Source: RHLJ01 sp965247355
Lineage (GTDB): Bacteria; Bacteroidota; Rhodothermia; Balneolales; Balneolaceae
Assembly: GCA_965247355.1 (NCBI GenBank)
Contig: OZ252011.1
Span: 2,852,001-2,916,000, forward strand
Length of the DNA: 64,000 nt
Direction: 5' to 3'
The notes below the pieces were generated by a model. The model made no database searches. It was not told the origin of the DNA and worked only from the letters and a program-made list of their open reading frames with translations. A program made the translations under genes and the position numbers. Shown here in pieces: positions 1-8,694 of this stretch; the stretch's first letter is position 1, and each line of letters starts with the position of its first letter.

Positions 1-1
1 T

Positions 2-535
2 GACCACATTGATGTATTGGTTCATTCCTTCGGTGGAAGAATAATTCTCAAGCTTCTCACCAGAGAGAAAGGGAAACAAATCATCCAGAAAGTGTTGATT
101 ACCGGTGGTGCAGGAATGAAACCCAAACGGTCCTGGAAATATTATTTCAGAAAGTATACCGCCAAAACCCTGAAGGCTCCCTTCATGATTCTCCCAAATC
201 CACTTCGGGAAAAAGCTTTGAATTGGCTTCGCGGAACAGATCTCTGGAAAAGCCTTGGTTCAAGTGATTACTCTCAACTTTCGGGGGTGATGCGCGGAAC
301 CTTTGTAAAATCGGTAACTGAATATCTGGAAGACTGTCTTCCTCAAATCCCTCATGAAACGCTGCTACTTTGGGGAAGAAATGATGATGCCACCCCGGTG
401 TACCAAGCCGAGCGAATTGAACAAGGAATTAGCAATGCGGCATTGGTCATAATTGAAGATGCGGGACATTATGCCTTTCTGGATAAGCCTAAACAATTTG
501 CAGCCATTGCAGAAGCTTTTTTGAAAGAGAATTAA
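2..535 (+). CDS. alpha/beta-fold hydrolase, C-terminal part (5' truncated by window edge)
   Basis: The frame is open from the first bases of the window, so the true start lies upstream. The first codons read VLVHSFGG, which fits the nucleophile elbow of an alpha/beta hydrolase with the serine as nucleophile (small-x-Ser-x-Gly pattern). Near the C-terminus LLLWGRNDDATP is the usual strand/acid region carrying the catalytic Asp, and DAGHYAFLDKP contains the catalytic His. All three members of a Ser-Asp-His triad are therefore visible. No signal peptide can be judged because the N-terminus is missing. The substrate cannot be inferred; hydrolases of this kind act on esters, lactones or similar small molecules. 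It converges with the gene on the other strand, whose stop is 3 bases away. Confidence 0.85.
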   Translation, partial: DHIDVLVHSFGGRIILKLLTREKGKQIIQKVLITGGAGMKPKRSWKYYFRKYTAKTLKAPFMILPNPLREKALNWLRGTDLWKSLGSSDYSQLSGVMRGTFVKSVTEYLEDCLPQIPHETLLLWGRNDDATPVYQAERIEQGISNAALVIIEDAGHYAFLDKPKQFAAIAEAFLKEN

Positions 536-538
536 AAA

Positions 539-1498
539 TTATGGATTATTTTCCAGACTGTAATTCACCCCTAAATCCGGAATAGTTAGTCCTGTATTTA
601 AAAGTGAAATCGCTCTCTTCTGCATGGTTTTTGAAGACTGATCTCCACCCTTACCATAAATCGAATCATCGATAATTGGATAGCCCCATTTGGCAAGATG
701 TAAGCGTATTTGATGAGTCCGCCCGGTTTCAGGAGTGCATTTAATCAAAGCTTTGTCTTCGTAGATTTCAACTACTTCAAAATGAGTAACAGCCTCACGG
801 GCTCCTTCCAGCTTTTCATCACTTTCGAACACAAATCCATGTTTTCTTTTTATCGGAGTGTTTATGGTGATTGATTGCTCTTTCGGAACCCCATCCACTA
901 CCGCGTAATAGGTTTTGGTTACTTTTCCATTTGAGAAACACAGCATGGCTTCTTTAGCAAACCCCTTGTTTCTGGCAACTAATACAATTCCGGAAGTAAC
1001 AGCATCCAGCCGATGAATAATTCTAAGATCTTCATACCCCTGACCTTTCAGAATTTCCATCAAGGTGTTTTTAAAATATCTGCCTCCGGGATGCATAGGC
1101 ATCGGCGCCGGCTTAAATACAATCAGATAATTCTCATACTCTTCCAGAACTTCCACCTCATCCGGCACAGCTGGCTCTACCACTCTTGGGTTGTGATGGA
1201 ATACTTCGTCTTTTTGAGAAATTATGAAATCCGGCTCCACTTTTTTCTCATTCACATATACTCTTCCTAATTCAATTCGCATTTTCCATTCCTCATCAGA
1301 TCTAAATGGAAACTTTATGCACATCATATCAAGCAGACTTCTTCCTATGAATTCTGACTCCGGCTTAAAGCGATGTGTAATAGAATAGGGTTGAACGAGC
1401 CGTACACTACGACTGAGTTTGTTCCTCCTGTTGAAGAGAACGTTGTTTAAAATCTTCTCCAAAATAATTGTACCATTTTCGGAACGGTTTAAAGGCAT
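539..1498 (-). CDS. RluA-family RNA pseudouridine synthase with S4-like domain
   Basis: Isomerises uridine to pseudouridine in rRNA or tRNA. An S4-like RNA-binding segment (SLLDMM...GRVYVNEKK) precedes the catalytic domain, which has the RluA motif RIIHRLDAVTSG with the catalytic Asp and the C-terminal TGRTHQIRLHLA motif. The start is a problem. Recognisable homology begins about position 1381, but no ATG, GTG or TTG in this frame lies between the trhO stop (1407) and an ATG pair at 1330-1325, which would cut into the S4 region. The nearest upstream ATG is at 1498, inside trhO, and is used here. An ATT at 1381 is the alternative. The target uridine cannot be told from the sequence. It follows trhO on the same strand, and both are RNA modification enzymes. 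Confidence 0.85.
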   Translation of the reverse strand: MPLNRSENGTIILEKILNNVLFNRRNKLSRSVRLVQPYSITHRFKPESEFIGRSLLDMMCIKFPFRSDEEWKMRIELGRVYVNEKKVEPDFIISQKDEVFHHNPRVVEPAVPDEVEVLEEYENYLIVFKPAPMPMHPGGRYFKNTLMEILKGQGYEDLRIIHRLDAVTSGIVLVARNKGFAKEAMLCFSNGKVTKTYYAVVDGVPKEQSITINTPIKRKHGFVFESDEKLEGAREAVTHFEVVEIYEDKALIKCTPETGRTHQIRLHLAKWGYPIIDDSIYGKGGDQSSKTMQKRAISLLNTGLTIPDLGVNYSLENNP

Positions 1499-2375
1499 TC
1501 TCAGCATCAAAAGGTCGTTTGTACTCGCTTTTCTTACATTCTTCGCTGCAACAACCTTCCATGATATGAGCTCCTTCTTCAGAGCAGACAAACAACTTGT
1601 TGCATTCCATATTCGCACAGTTCACGTAAGTATCGGCAGGCTTTCCGGTAATTTCACATTTGGCAATCGGAGCAAGATCTTTTGGATTTACCGGCACAAT
1701 CAGGCGGTCATCAAATACAAAACATTTACCTTTGAAGTGTGCACCCTCTTCTTCCTTAGCGTAATTTAAAATCCCACCGTGTAACTGATTTACATCTTCC
1801 CAACCTTCTTCCTTCATCAGCACTGAAAATTTCTCGCAACGAATTCCGCCGGTGCAATACATCAGCACTTTTTTTTCTTTTGGGATGTTGGCTTCTTCCA
1901 ACCATTGAGGGAAGTCATAAAAATTATCCAGATCTGGTGTTAATGCCCCTTCAAAATGTCCCACTTTCGATTCGTAATTGTTGCGGACATCAATCATTAC
2001 ATAATCCTCTCCGGACTCCATCACATTACGCCATTCACTTGGCATAAGGTGCGTTCCTCCATCTTTCGGATCAACTCCATCCACATGAAGAGCCACAATT
2101 TCTTCTCTCACTTTACAGATCAGTTTGGCGAATGGAATGTATTCACTTTGATCCTGCTTAAATTCTGTTTCTTCAAATCCATCCAGCGACCACACATATT
2201 CTTTGTAGGCATCAATCTGCTCTTTGGAACCTGCAGCTGTCCCGTTCAGTCCCTCGGATGAAATATAAATTCTGCCCTTTAATCCGTGTTCTTTGCAAAA
2301 ATTTTTATGCTCTTTACAAAACTTCTCAGGATTTTTGATGTGACTAAATTTGTAATAAAGAATAACTTCGTACAT
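1407..2375 (-). CDS. trhO: tRNA uridine(34) hydroxylase, rhodanese-type
   Basis: Belongs to the TrhO/YceA family, which makes 5-hydroxyuridine at the wobble position of tRNA. Its order is the family order: an N-terminal acylphosphatase-like domain (MYEVILYYKFSHI...), a central linker with HVDGVDP, a rhodanese domain with YVMIDVRNNYE and the active-site Cys in MYCTGGIRCEK, and a Cys-rich C-terminus (CANMECNK, CSEEGAH, GCCSEEC) that probably binds zinc. At 322 residues it is close to the usual length. The ATG start at 2375 needs no adjustment. It overlaps the downstream pseudouridine synthase frame, suggesting co-expression of two RNA modification genes. Confidence 0.93.
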   Translation of the reverse strand: MYEVILYYKFSHIKNPEKFCKEHKNFCKEHGLKGRIYISSEGLNGTAAGSKEQIDAYKEYVWSLDGFEETEFKQDQSEYIPFAKLICKVREEIVALHVDGVDPKDGGTHLMPSEWRNVMESGEDYVMIDVRNNYESKVGHFEGALTPDLDNFYDFPQWLEEANIPKEKKVLMYCTGGIRCEKFSVLMKEEGWEDVNQLHGGILNYAKEEEGAHFKGKCFVFDDRLIVPVNPKDLAPIAKCEITGKPADTYVNCANMECNKLFVCSEEGAHIMEGCCSEECKKSEYKRPFDAENAFKPFRKWYNYFGEDFKQRSLQQEEQTQS

Positions 2376-2445
2376 CTTCTAAAATAAATTACACCATGGT
2401 TCATCTCTTGCCGTTATTGGCTGGCACAAAGTTAAGGAAATTCTA

Positions 2446-4176
2446 TTGAAAATGGCGCTCCTTTTGAATTACAGAATCTTGAGCATTTTAACTGTCATGT
2501 TAACTTGTTTCGTGGTTTCTTCGCACGTTTTTGCTCAGGACAAGACTACGTTGCTTGATATAAAAAATGATTTCCATTACGGGAAAATCAGTGCTGAAGA
2601 AGCCGTGTGGGCTCAGCTTCTTGCTCTTGAAGAACATTCAAGCCATAAGTGTATTACTCCTTTAACAATGATAAGTAACGGGTATTGGAAAGAGCTCTCA
2701 GAAAGAACCAGAGATAGATATCGTAGAAAAATAGGTTTAGTGGATGTTACCGAAGCCACTCAGTTTTTTGATAGCCCATCTGGAAAATTCAGAATACAGT
2801 ATGAAACGGAAGGAAATGATGCTGTTCCCTTGATAGATGCTAACTCAAACTCGGTTCCGGATTATGTGGAATGGGTTGCAGAGGCGGCAGACTCATCCTA
2901 TCGCCACGAAATTCTTACCCTTGGTTTTACGGATCCAATTCCTGATGGAGAACAATATTTAGTGATTGTTGGCGACTTAGGAGCTTATGGGTTAACTCGT
3001 CCGTCTCCTGTGAGCCCAGGTGGAACTGTTATCGAAATTGAAAATGATTTTGTTGGGTTTCCTACAAATACTGATCCTGAAGGAAATCAAAAAGGAGCCA
3101 TTAAAGTTACCATGGCTCATGAATTAAAGCATGCTATAGAGTATGTGCAAACTGGGTGGAGGGGTGATGTTACACGGTGGGCTGAAATGGATGCTACACT
3201 CATGGAAGAGGTCGTTTATGATAATGTGAATGATTACTATAACTATCTGGATGGCTTTGGGAATGGGAATTTTTTTGGCTCACCTAATACCACAATTATT
3301 CCTGGTTCCTACGAAGATATTACCTGGGCACTATTTTTTCATGAACGCTTTGGGGACACCTTTTGGAGTGGTGTTTGGAGTCGTATTACGGATACTCCTG
3401 AAATCCTTTTTCTTGAAGCTATTGAAGATGAACTAACCGAATTTGATGTTTCCTTTGAGGAAGCGGTAGTAGAGAATTTTCTTTGGCATTACGCATCCGG
3501 TGGCTCTAATTTCACCCCGTTTTTTGGTTTTGACGAAAGCGGACTTTACCCATCTCCCAGATTGGAGGAAACTTTTTCCGAGTTCCAAACTGAGTTAACT
3601 GAACCCTCTATAATGTCACGGTTTTCGGGAGAATATTATGAGTTCGATCTGGTTCAACGAACAAATAGTTTTTTGAAACTGGATTTTATCCCAAGCTCAC
3701 AGGATGTACAGGTGGCAATTATCGCCTATTACGATGACCTAAGTGTTGAAACCCGGTTTATAACAGGTCCAACCATGGGAGAGTTAAATTCTATGGAATC
3801 CGGATTACCATGGGCTAATATTGATCGTGTTGGTCTGGTATTTTTTAACTCTTCGACTGATGAAACCAATTCGTTTCAGTTTCAGGTGTATGATTATGTT
3901 CCAATAAATATTGATTCGCCACAACTATCTCAAAATTATCCTAATCCGTTCAACCCCAACACCACAATAACGGTAACTCTTCCGTTCAGTCAACAAGTTA
4001 GACTGAGTGTATTTGATTATCTGGGCAGAGAAGTACGGGTTTTAACAGATGGGGTTTTAGGTGCCGGCGAAAACCCTATTCGTTTTGATGCACAAAACCT
4101 GGCTTCAGGTATTTATTTTTATCGTCTGGAAACAGAAGAGAAAGTAGTTACCAGAACAATGACACTCGTTAAATAG
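2446..4176 (+). CDS. secreted MXAN_6640-like putative metalloprotease with C-terminal sorting tail
   Basis: An exported protein with a signal peptide (hydrophobic residues about 9-30 ending SHVFAQ). The middle holds DANSNSVPDYVEW and, near residue 225, MAHELKHAIEY, an HExxH zinc-metalloprotease motif; this arrangement resembles the MXAN_6640 family of putative metalloproteases. The last 80 residues form a typical FCB-group secretion tail: NYPNPFNPNTTI followed by a beta-rich domain ending in YFYRLETEEKVVTRTMTLVK. That suggests export through a type IX-like route to the surface or outside. The TTG at 2446 has an AAGGA seven bases upstream; an ATG at 2452 is the alternative. Proteolytic activity is inferred from the motif only. 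Confidence 0.8.
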   Translation: MKMALLLNYRILSILTVMLTCFVVSSHVFAQDKTTLLDIKNDFHYGKISAEEAVWAQLLALEEHSSHKCITPLTMISNGYWKELSERTRDRYRRKIGLVDVTEATQFFDSPSGKFRIQYETEGNDAVPLIDANSNSVPDYVEWVAEAADSSYRHEILTLGFTDPIPDGEQYLVIVGDLGAYGLTRPSPVSPGGTVIEIENDFVGFPTNTDPEGNQKGAIKVTMAHELKHAIEYVQTGWRGDVTRWAEMDATLMEEVVYDNVNDYYNYLDGFGNGNFFGSPNTTIIPGSYEDITWALFFHERFGDTFWSGVWSRITDTPEILFLEAIEDELTEFDVSFEEAVVENFLWHYASGGSNFTPFFGFDESGLYPSPRLEETFSEFQTELTEPSIMSRFSGEYYEFDLVQRTNSFLKLDFIPSSQDVQVAIIAYYDDLSVETRFITGPTMGELNSMESGLPWANIDRVGLVFFNSSTDETNSFQFQVYDYVPINIDSPQLSQNYPNPFNPNTTITVTLPFSQQVRLSVFDYLGREVRVLTDGVLGAGENPIRFDAQNLASGIYFYRLETEEKVVTRTMTLVK

Positions 4177-5157
4177 CTATAATAATTTTTGCTCTTTGAG
4201 CCCCTCTATGGCACTCGAAAACGTCGTAAGGTTGAAGGAGGTAATAGAAAGCATCCTAAGCATCTTTACTTCCATAATTGGAGCTGCTAATTCTCTCCAC
4301 GATAAATACCCATCTCTAAACGCAAAATTATCCGGGTTTTTATCTTCAATCACTTCTATTGTCTCCTCCAGATTCAAATCCTGTGTATATGCAAGCATGC
4401 TGGCAATCAATAAGTTTAAAAAGCCATGAACACTATGCTGACTTGTATAATTAAAACCAGGAAACGGTGTGTTTTCAGTTCCTGAGAATTTTACAGCTAC
4501 GTTTGCATCTCGGGCGTATAATAAAACATCTGCAAGATATTTAGCACTTGGAGGAGCCTTCCCACCACAGTCAATTTTCAACCCTGAGAATAAATAATTA
4601 TCGACTTTCCGCTTCAAAATCGACTTGTTATGAACAGCAATTACTTTGATAATTTTCTTGGTAATTTCTGCATCAAAGTTCTCTCCGGGTACTCCGAAAA
4701 ATACACGGTGTGGAAGTAGTCTTGATTCAGCCGTTGCACTTACTACCGCTTCCAGTGATTTTACTAACTCTTCTGCATTCAATTTCTGAACACTTCCAAC
4801 TGGAAAGGTAAGCTCTAAAATGTTGGTTCTGACTTCACCCGGATAGCCAGAATGCGCCGCCATTATCTCTTTCTCGATATTGATGACAGCATTCTTAAAG
4901 TCGAAAAGCGACTCGCTTTCAGGTCCGGTAATACATAATGCTAATGGCCCTTTTAACTGGTGTTTTCGGTCAGCAAAAGTAGCCAGTAATGGTAACTCGC
5001 TAAATGGAATCACAAAATTTGAAAGCATCCAGGAGTATTTGGAATGTGAGAAATCTACATAACCTCTCAATGCCTCTCGAATATTAAGATCTGCGGGAGG
5101 ATATAATCCTGAATAGTTTATTGATGAAGCAAGAAGCAGTTGCAGAGATTTAATCAT
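4177..5157 (-). CDS. conserved-looking protein of unknown function
   Basis: I do not recognise this family. The protein is about 326 residues from the ATG at 5157 (the frame could extend to 5193 with a less protein-like MPCGCLYVLLNA extension). It has no signal peptide or membrane segment. It begins with LLLASSINYSGLYPPADL and contains LPHRVFFGVPGE, DNYLFSGLKIDCGGKAPPSAKYLAD and VAVKFSGTENTPFPG; alternating hydrophobic strands and helices look compatible with an alpha/beta barrel fold, which is only an impression. It converges directly with the metalloprotease gene (0 bases between stops) and is divergent from the HU gene pair, sharing a promoter region at 5158-5313. Confidence 0.65.
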   Translation of the reverse strand: MIKSLQLLLASSINYSGLYPPADLNIREALRGYVDFSHSKYSWMLSNFVIPFSELPLLATFADRKHQLKGPLALCITGPESESLFDFKNAVINIEKEIMAAHSGYPGEVRTNILELTFPVGSVQKLNAEELVKSLEAVVSATAESRLLPHRVFFGVPGENFDAEITKKIIKVIAVHNKSILKRKVDNYLFSGLKIDCGGKAPPSAKYLADVLLYARDANVAVKFSGTENTPFPGFNYTSQHSVHGFLNLLIASMLAYTQDLNLEETIEVIEDKNPDNFAFRDGYLSWRELAAPIMEVKMLRMLSITSFNLTTFSSAIEGLKEQKLL

Positions 5158-5313
5158 AGCATTTAATAATACGTATAGACAACCACATGGCAAACTAAAA
5201 CTCCGTAAAAATCCGACTTTATTTCAGTTTTTTCATATAAAAACACTTTCACTCTGGTTTGATTATTAAGAATATTTGTATGTAATTGCTTGTACTCAAC
5301 ATATTTAGGGATT

Positions 5314-5598
5314 ATGAACAAATCAGAGACTATCAAACAACTAAGTGAGCAGCTTAAAATAACCCAACAGGAAACGGAAACTATGTATGATGATTTCGTT
5401 TCGATACTGGCAAACCATCTCGCGACTGATAAGGGATTTTCTATCCCTAAACTTGGAAGTTTCCATTCTAAGATCAGGGAGCCTTATAAGTCATATAATC
5501 CACATTATAAGAAAATGATGCTGCTACCAAAAAAGAAAGTAGTGCAGTTTACACAAAGCTCTTCTGTTAAAGATGAATTAAGCGGAGGTAGCCTATGA
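5314..5598 (+). CDS. small HU/IHF-like DNA-binding protein
   Basis: A 94-residue protein from the ATG at 5314; a TTG at 5290 is the longer alternative but gives an unlikely N-terminus. The helix-turn-helix-like N-terminus (ETIKQLSEQLKITQQETETMYDDFVSILANHLA) and the strand GFSIPKLGSFHSKI match the body of the HU/IHF fold. The DNA-embracing arm is altered: in place of the usual RNPxTG arm it has YKSYNPHYKKMMLLPKKK, still basic. The last four bases overlap the next gene (ATGA), so the two are translationally coupled. It probably acts with the downstream HU-LysM protein, possibly as a heterodimer partner, since HU proteins work as dimers. That partnership is inference. Confidence 0.75.
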   Translation: MNKSETIKQLSEQLKITQQETETMYDDFVSILANHLATDKGFSIPKLGSFHSKIREPYKSYNPHYKKMMLLPKKKVVQFTQSSSVKDELSGGSL

Positions 5599-6683
5599 GT
5601 GATAAGATAACTTTTTCAAAACTTGTTGAAGAACTCGCTGATAAAACGGGTACATCTCAAACTCTCAGCCATGATTTTATAACAGAATTAACTGATATCG
5701 TTATTGAATCTGCGTTAGATTCCGGAAAATCATCTATTACGAATTTTGGAAGTTTTAAGATTGTAGATGTTGCTGCACGGAATGGTGTCAATCCACGAAC
5801 CGGAGAGTCCATTGTAATCCCTGCCCATCAACGACTTTCATTCAGTCCTTATAAAGCGCTTGAAAATACTGTCAACGCCCCTTTCGCTCATTTGGAAGCA
5901 GAGGTAATAGAAGACGAGGATAATGATAAAGTTGATTCTTCATTGCCTTCTGAAATAAAGACTTCTGCTAAACCTCTTGCGCCACTACCTGAAAAGGAAG
6001 AGGTTAAAGAAGACGAAATTAAAGATGAGGAGAATGAGCCTGAGGCCTCTGATACTAAAGAAGAATCTGAAGCTCCGGTTTTCAAAAGACCGGGTAAAGA
6101 AGAGGGGAAGTCAGGGAATCTCCAAAATGTACTGATACTTATTATTGTATTACTTTTGGTGGTAGTTGGACTTTGGTATTTCGTATTCAGAGATACATCA
6201 GAACCGCAGATTGCAGAACAAACCCCTCCTCCACCGGTAGAAACTCCAGCAGACCCAACTCCTAATCCACCTCCTGCTGTAGATCAAACAGCTACGGATC
6301 CTGATACTCCGGAAGAATCTGAAGTCATGGATGTAGAGGTCCCGGTTCAGGAACAAATAGATATTATTGAGGAGGCTACACCTGCAAATTACGTGGTATC
6401 ACCTGGTGAGTGGATTTATAATATTGCCAGAAAAAACTACAATCGTCCAACCTTCTGGCCATTAATCTTTGAAGCTAATTTCTCTTCTTCTCAGGACCCG
6501 GACCTGATTATTCCCGGAAAAGAACTAAAGATTCCTGAAATAGCAGATACTCAAAACCTTACTCAAAATGACCGTGCGAGACTTGCCTATGCCTTAAGAG
6601 TTGTTTCAGAAGCTTATGCAAATGCAGGGAAATCAGAACAAGCCGAGAACTATGAACGAATGGCTACTAAGTTTTCTGATTAA
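5595..6683 (+). CDS. HU-like DNA-binding domain / transmembrane segment / LysM domain fusion protein
   Basis: A 362-residue three-part protein. Residues 1-90 are a canonical HU domain, including FGSFKIVDVAARNGVNPRTG and the arm and C-terminal strand ending SFSPYKAL. Residues about 100-175 are an acidic, low-complexity linker. A single membrane helix lies at about 179-197 (VLILIIVLLLVVVGLWYFVF), preceded by KRPGKEEGK, so the positive-inside rule puts the HU domain in the cytoplasm. A Pro-rich spacer (PPPPVETPADP) leads to a LysM domain at about 265-316 (NYVVSPGEWIYNIARKNY...IIPGKELKIPEI), expected to bind peptidoglycan in the periplasm, and a helical tail. Bacteroidota have comparable HU-TM-SPOR proteins, which supports this as a real architecture. 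The start overlaps the upstream HU gene by four bases. Confidence 0.85.
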   Translation: MSDKITFSKLVEELADKTGTSQTLSHDFITELTDIVIESALDSGKSSITNFGSFKIVDVAARNGVNPRTGESIVIPAHQRLSFSPYKALENTVNAPFAHLEAEVIEDEDNDKVDSSLPSEIKTSAKPLAPLPEKEEVKEDEIKDEENEPEASDTKEESEAPVFKRPGKEEGKSGNLQNVLILIIVLLLVVVGLWYFVFRDTSEPQIAEQTPPPPVETPADPTPNPPPAVDQTATDPDTPEESEVMDVEVPVQEQIDIIEEATPANYVVSPGEWIYNIARKNYNRPTFWPLIFEANFSSSQDPDLIIPGKELKIPEIADTQNLTQNDRARLAYALRVVSEAYANAGKSEQAENYERMATKFSD

Positions 6684-6700
6684 TCGAATATTTGTTCGAA

Positions 6701-7453
6701 TTAGAAAAGGCGGGTTTTATAAATTTTAACCCCGTTATAACTCGCCTCCATTTTTACAAATTCCTGCCCTTCCTTGGTGTACCAAAATCGGGTTGGCTGG
6801 GTGCCATGATAATCCATAAATAACACCCAGGTATCCAGTTCTTCTCCTCCAGGTAATGTTAACTTTTCAGACCCTTCTACTTTTACCTCATACCAATCTG
6901 GTTTAGTGGTTTTACTTCCCGGGTGATGAAATCTTAATGCAGCACTATAACCTTCCCTCATTGGTAACATAGAAAATGTTGTTAAATCGAGCTCAAAATT
7001 AAATACGGGCTCTTCCAGTTCAAGATTATACCCTTCCTCTGCATTATTTTTAACGGTATCTAGCGCCGCAATTGCCTGGTCGGTAAATCTATATGCTTCT
7101 TTTCCTTTAGACCCAATATTTCTGATATGAATTATGGGCATGAATGTTTTTGGCTCAACCATGGAATAAAACTCCCCGGTTGAGTTTTCATCTACTCCAT
7201 AGTATTCGTGTTTAATGACAAGAAAGTCTTCCCCGTCATGTTTAATTCTTTCAACAGATGATCTTACCATCACCCCAAGTCTTACGGATCCCTTGAACTC
7301 AGAATGGACCAGGTAATCCATAGTGTTTTCCTTTAGCAGATGATGATTTGTAAATATATCTCCAACTCTGATAGAATCGGTTTCCTGGGCTTTCGATATT
7401 AAGCTTCCCCCAAACATGAATAACGCTGTAAACAGTGCAACAGATTTTCTCAT
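6701..7453 (-). CDS. exported DUF3108-like protein
   Basis: A 250-residue exported protein with a signal peptide (MRKSVALFTALFMFGGSLISKAQ). The rest is beta-rich and soluble, with no membrane helix. The pattern YLVHSEFKGSVRLGVMV...FYSMVEPKTFMPIIHIRNIG...EEYNLELEEPVF...RFWYTKEGQEFVKMEASYNG resembles DUF3108-type periplasmic beta-sheet proteins, whose function is unsettled. I am not certain of the family. The ATG at 7453 fits the signal peptide. It is transcribed toward the HU pair and is divergent from the LytS kinase gene at 7678, with about 220 bases between them. Confidence 0.7.
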   Translation of the reverse strand: MRKSVALFTALFMFGGSLISKAQETDSIRVGDIFTNHHLLKENTMDYLVHSEFKGSVRLGVMVRSSVERIKHDGEDFLVIKHEYYGVDENSTGEFYSMVEPKTFMPIIHIRNIGSKGKEAYRFTDQAIAALDTVKNNAEEGYNLELEEPVFNFELDLTTFSMLPMREGYSAALRFHHPGSKTTKPDWYEVKVEGSEKLTLPGGEELDTWVLFMDYHGTQPTRFWYTKEGQEFVKMEASYNGVKIYKTRLF

Positions 7454-7596
7454 AAAAACTATACTTAGAAATTTTGTTTTCCTGAAAATCTGCCCTTTTG
7501 CTGATCATTTAAATTTTAATCGACGTTCTTTGATTAATACTCGGCGTATTTAGTTTATCTATCTATACTTAGATCCATCTAGTAAAAGCAGCCATC

Positions 7597-7612
7597 TGTC
7601 GACTGACCGACA
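7597..7612. promoter_or_regulatory. short inverted repeat upstream of the LytS kinase gene
   Basis: TGTCG and CGACA flank a 6-base spacer in the intergenic region between two divergent genes, 66 bases before the kinase start. The position suits an operator, but a five-base arm can occur by chance and no family consensus was recognised. Confidence 0.25.
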
Positions 7613-7677
7613 TTATCTGTAGAATAAATCATAAAAAGTCTCGGCTAAACAGGTATTTTCTGTAAAAGCATTCTGAT

Positions 7678-8694
7678 TTGGCCAAGAACCGACTACTTAT
7701 TTTACATATTTCTTTTTGGGCTATTTTCGTGTTCTATCGACTGTTCGATTATACCCGATATATTCCTTTAGAAACTGCTATAAATTTTCTGACAGTACCA
7801 TTGGTATTCAATATGCTTGCCAGCTATATACACTATTTCTTTGTGCTTCCTTATCTCATCCAGACCCGGGAATACCTTAAATATTTCACCTTTCTTGCGC
7901 TCACATTAATAGTTGTTATGGGGTTCAGGTTTGTTGCCGATAATTACTTTATGGCCCCATTAAGTCAAGATGAAGAATATTATGCAAGCGTTCACTTTCC
8001 AAGAGTTTTGAGTGTACTCTGGGGTTTTCTGACTTTTATCATCTTTACGGGTATGATCAAGTTTACTTCTGATTGGTTTAGAATTGAGAATGAAAAAAAG
8101 CAACTAGAAAACGAAAAATTAACCGCCGAGCTCAACTATCTAAAGGCCCAAATCAACCCCCATTTTTTATTTAATACTTTACACAATCTGAATTATCTGG
8201 TTCAGGGAAAAAAAGATGAAGCTACTCAAATCATTATTCGCTTGTCCAATATTATGCGTTATATGATTTACGACGCCAACCAAACGACAGTACCAATCTC
8301 TAAAGAGATACAGTATATGCAAGACTATATTGAGTTGGAGCGAATCAGATTAAATAATCCATTAGACATTTCTTTTAATACGTCTGGTAATTATGAGCAG
8401 ACCAACATAGCCCCACTTATTCTGATTACTTTTCTGGAAAATGCTTTTAAACACGGTGTAAGTGATGAAGCAGAAAACTGTTGGATAAAGGTAGATTTAC
8501 AACAGAAAAAGGAACTACTTATCTATTCAGTAAGTAATTCTAAAATTGAAAAAAAAACATCTTCTGATCGATCCGGTTTTGGCCTCGACAATCTTGAAAA
8601 ACGATTGAAACTTCATTATCCGGAAAGGCATCAACTTTTTATTACAGAATCCGAACACAGTTACAATATTGAATTAACTCTTACCCTTGAATAA
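7678..8694 (+). CDS. LytS/YpdA-type sensor histidine kinase
   Basis: A 338-residue membrane kinase. Four membrane helices lie in the first 130 residues (for example LILHISFWAIFVFYRLF and YLKYFTFLALTLIVVMGF), with no separate sensor domain. The His_kinase motif QINPHFLFNTLHNL carries the phosphoacceptor His162, followed by an ATPase domain with LENAFKHGVS and SGFGLDNLEKRL. Such kinases pair with LytTR regulators, and the next gene is one, overlapping by a single base. The start is TTG at 7678; the next in-frame Met would remove the first membrane helix. The signal is unknown; a second pair of the same kind lies at 20399-22259. Confidence 0.92.
   Translation: MAKNRLLILHISFWAIFVFYRLFDYTRYIPLETAINFLTVPLVFNMLASYIHYFFVLPYLIQTREYLKYFTFLALTLIVVMGFRFVADNYFMAPLSQDEEYYASVHFPRVLSVLWGFLTFIIFTGMIKFTSDWFRIENEKKQLENEKLTAELNYLKAQINPHFLFNTLHNLNYLVQGKKDEATQIIIRLSNIMRYMIYDANQTTVPISKEIQYMQDYIELERIRLNNPLDISFNTSGNYEQTNIAPLILITFLENAFKHGVSDEAENCWIKVDLQQKKELLIYSVSNSKIEKKTSSDRSGFGLDNLEKRLKLHYPERHQLFITESEHSYNIELTLTLE

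Noticed and set aside
1013..2261. Plus-strand open frames opposite trhO and the pseudouridine synthase
   Set aside because: They lie wholly opposite well-supported genes, have no recognisable motifs and no ribosome binding sites.
5888..6085. Ser-rich minus-strand frame within the HU-LysM gene
   Set aside because: It is the antisense reading of the Glu/Lys-rich linker, not an independent protein.
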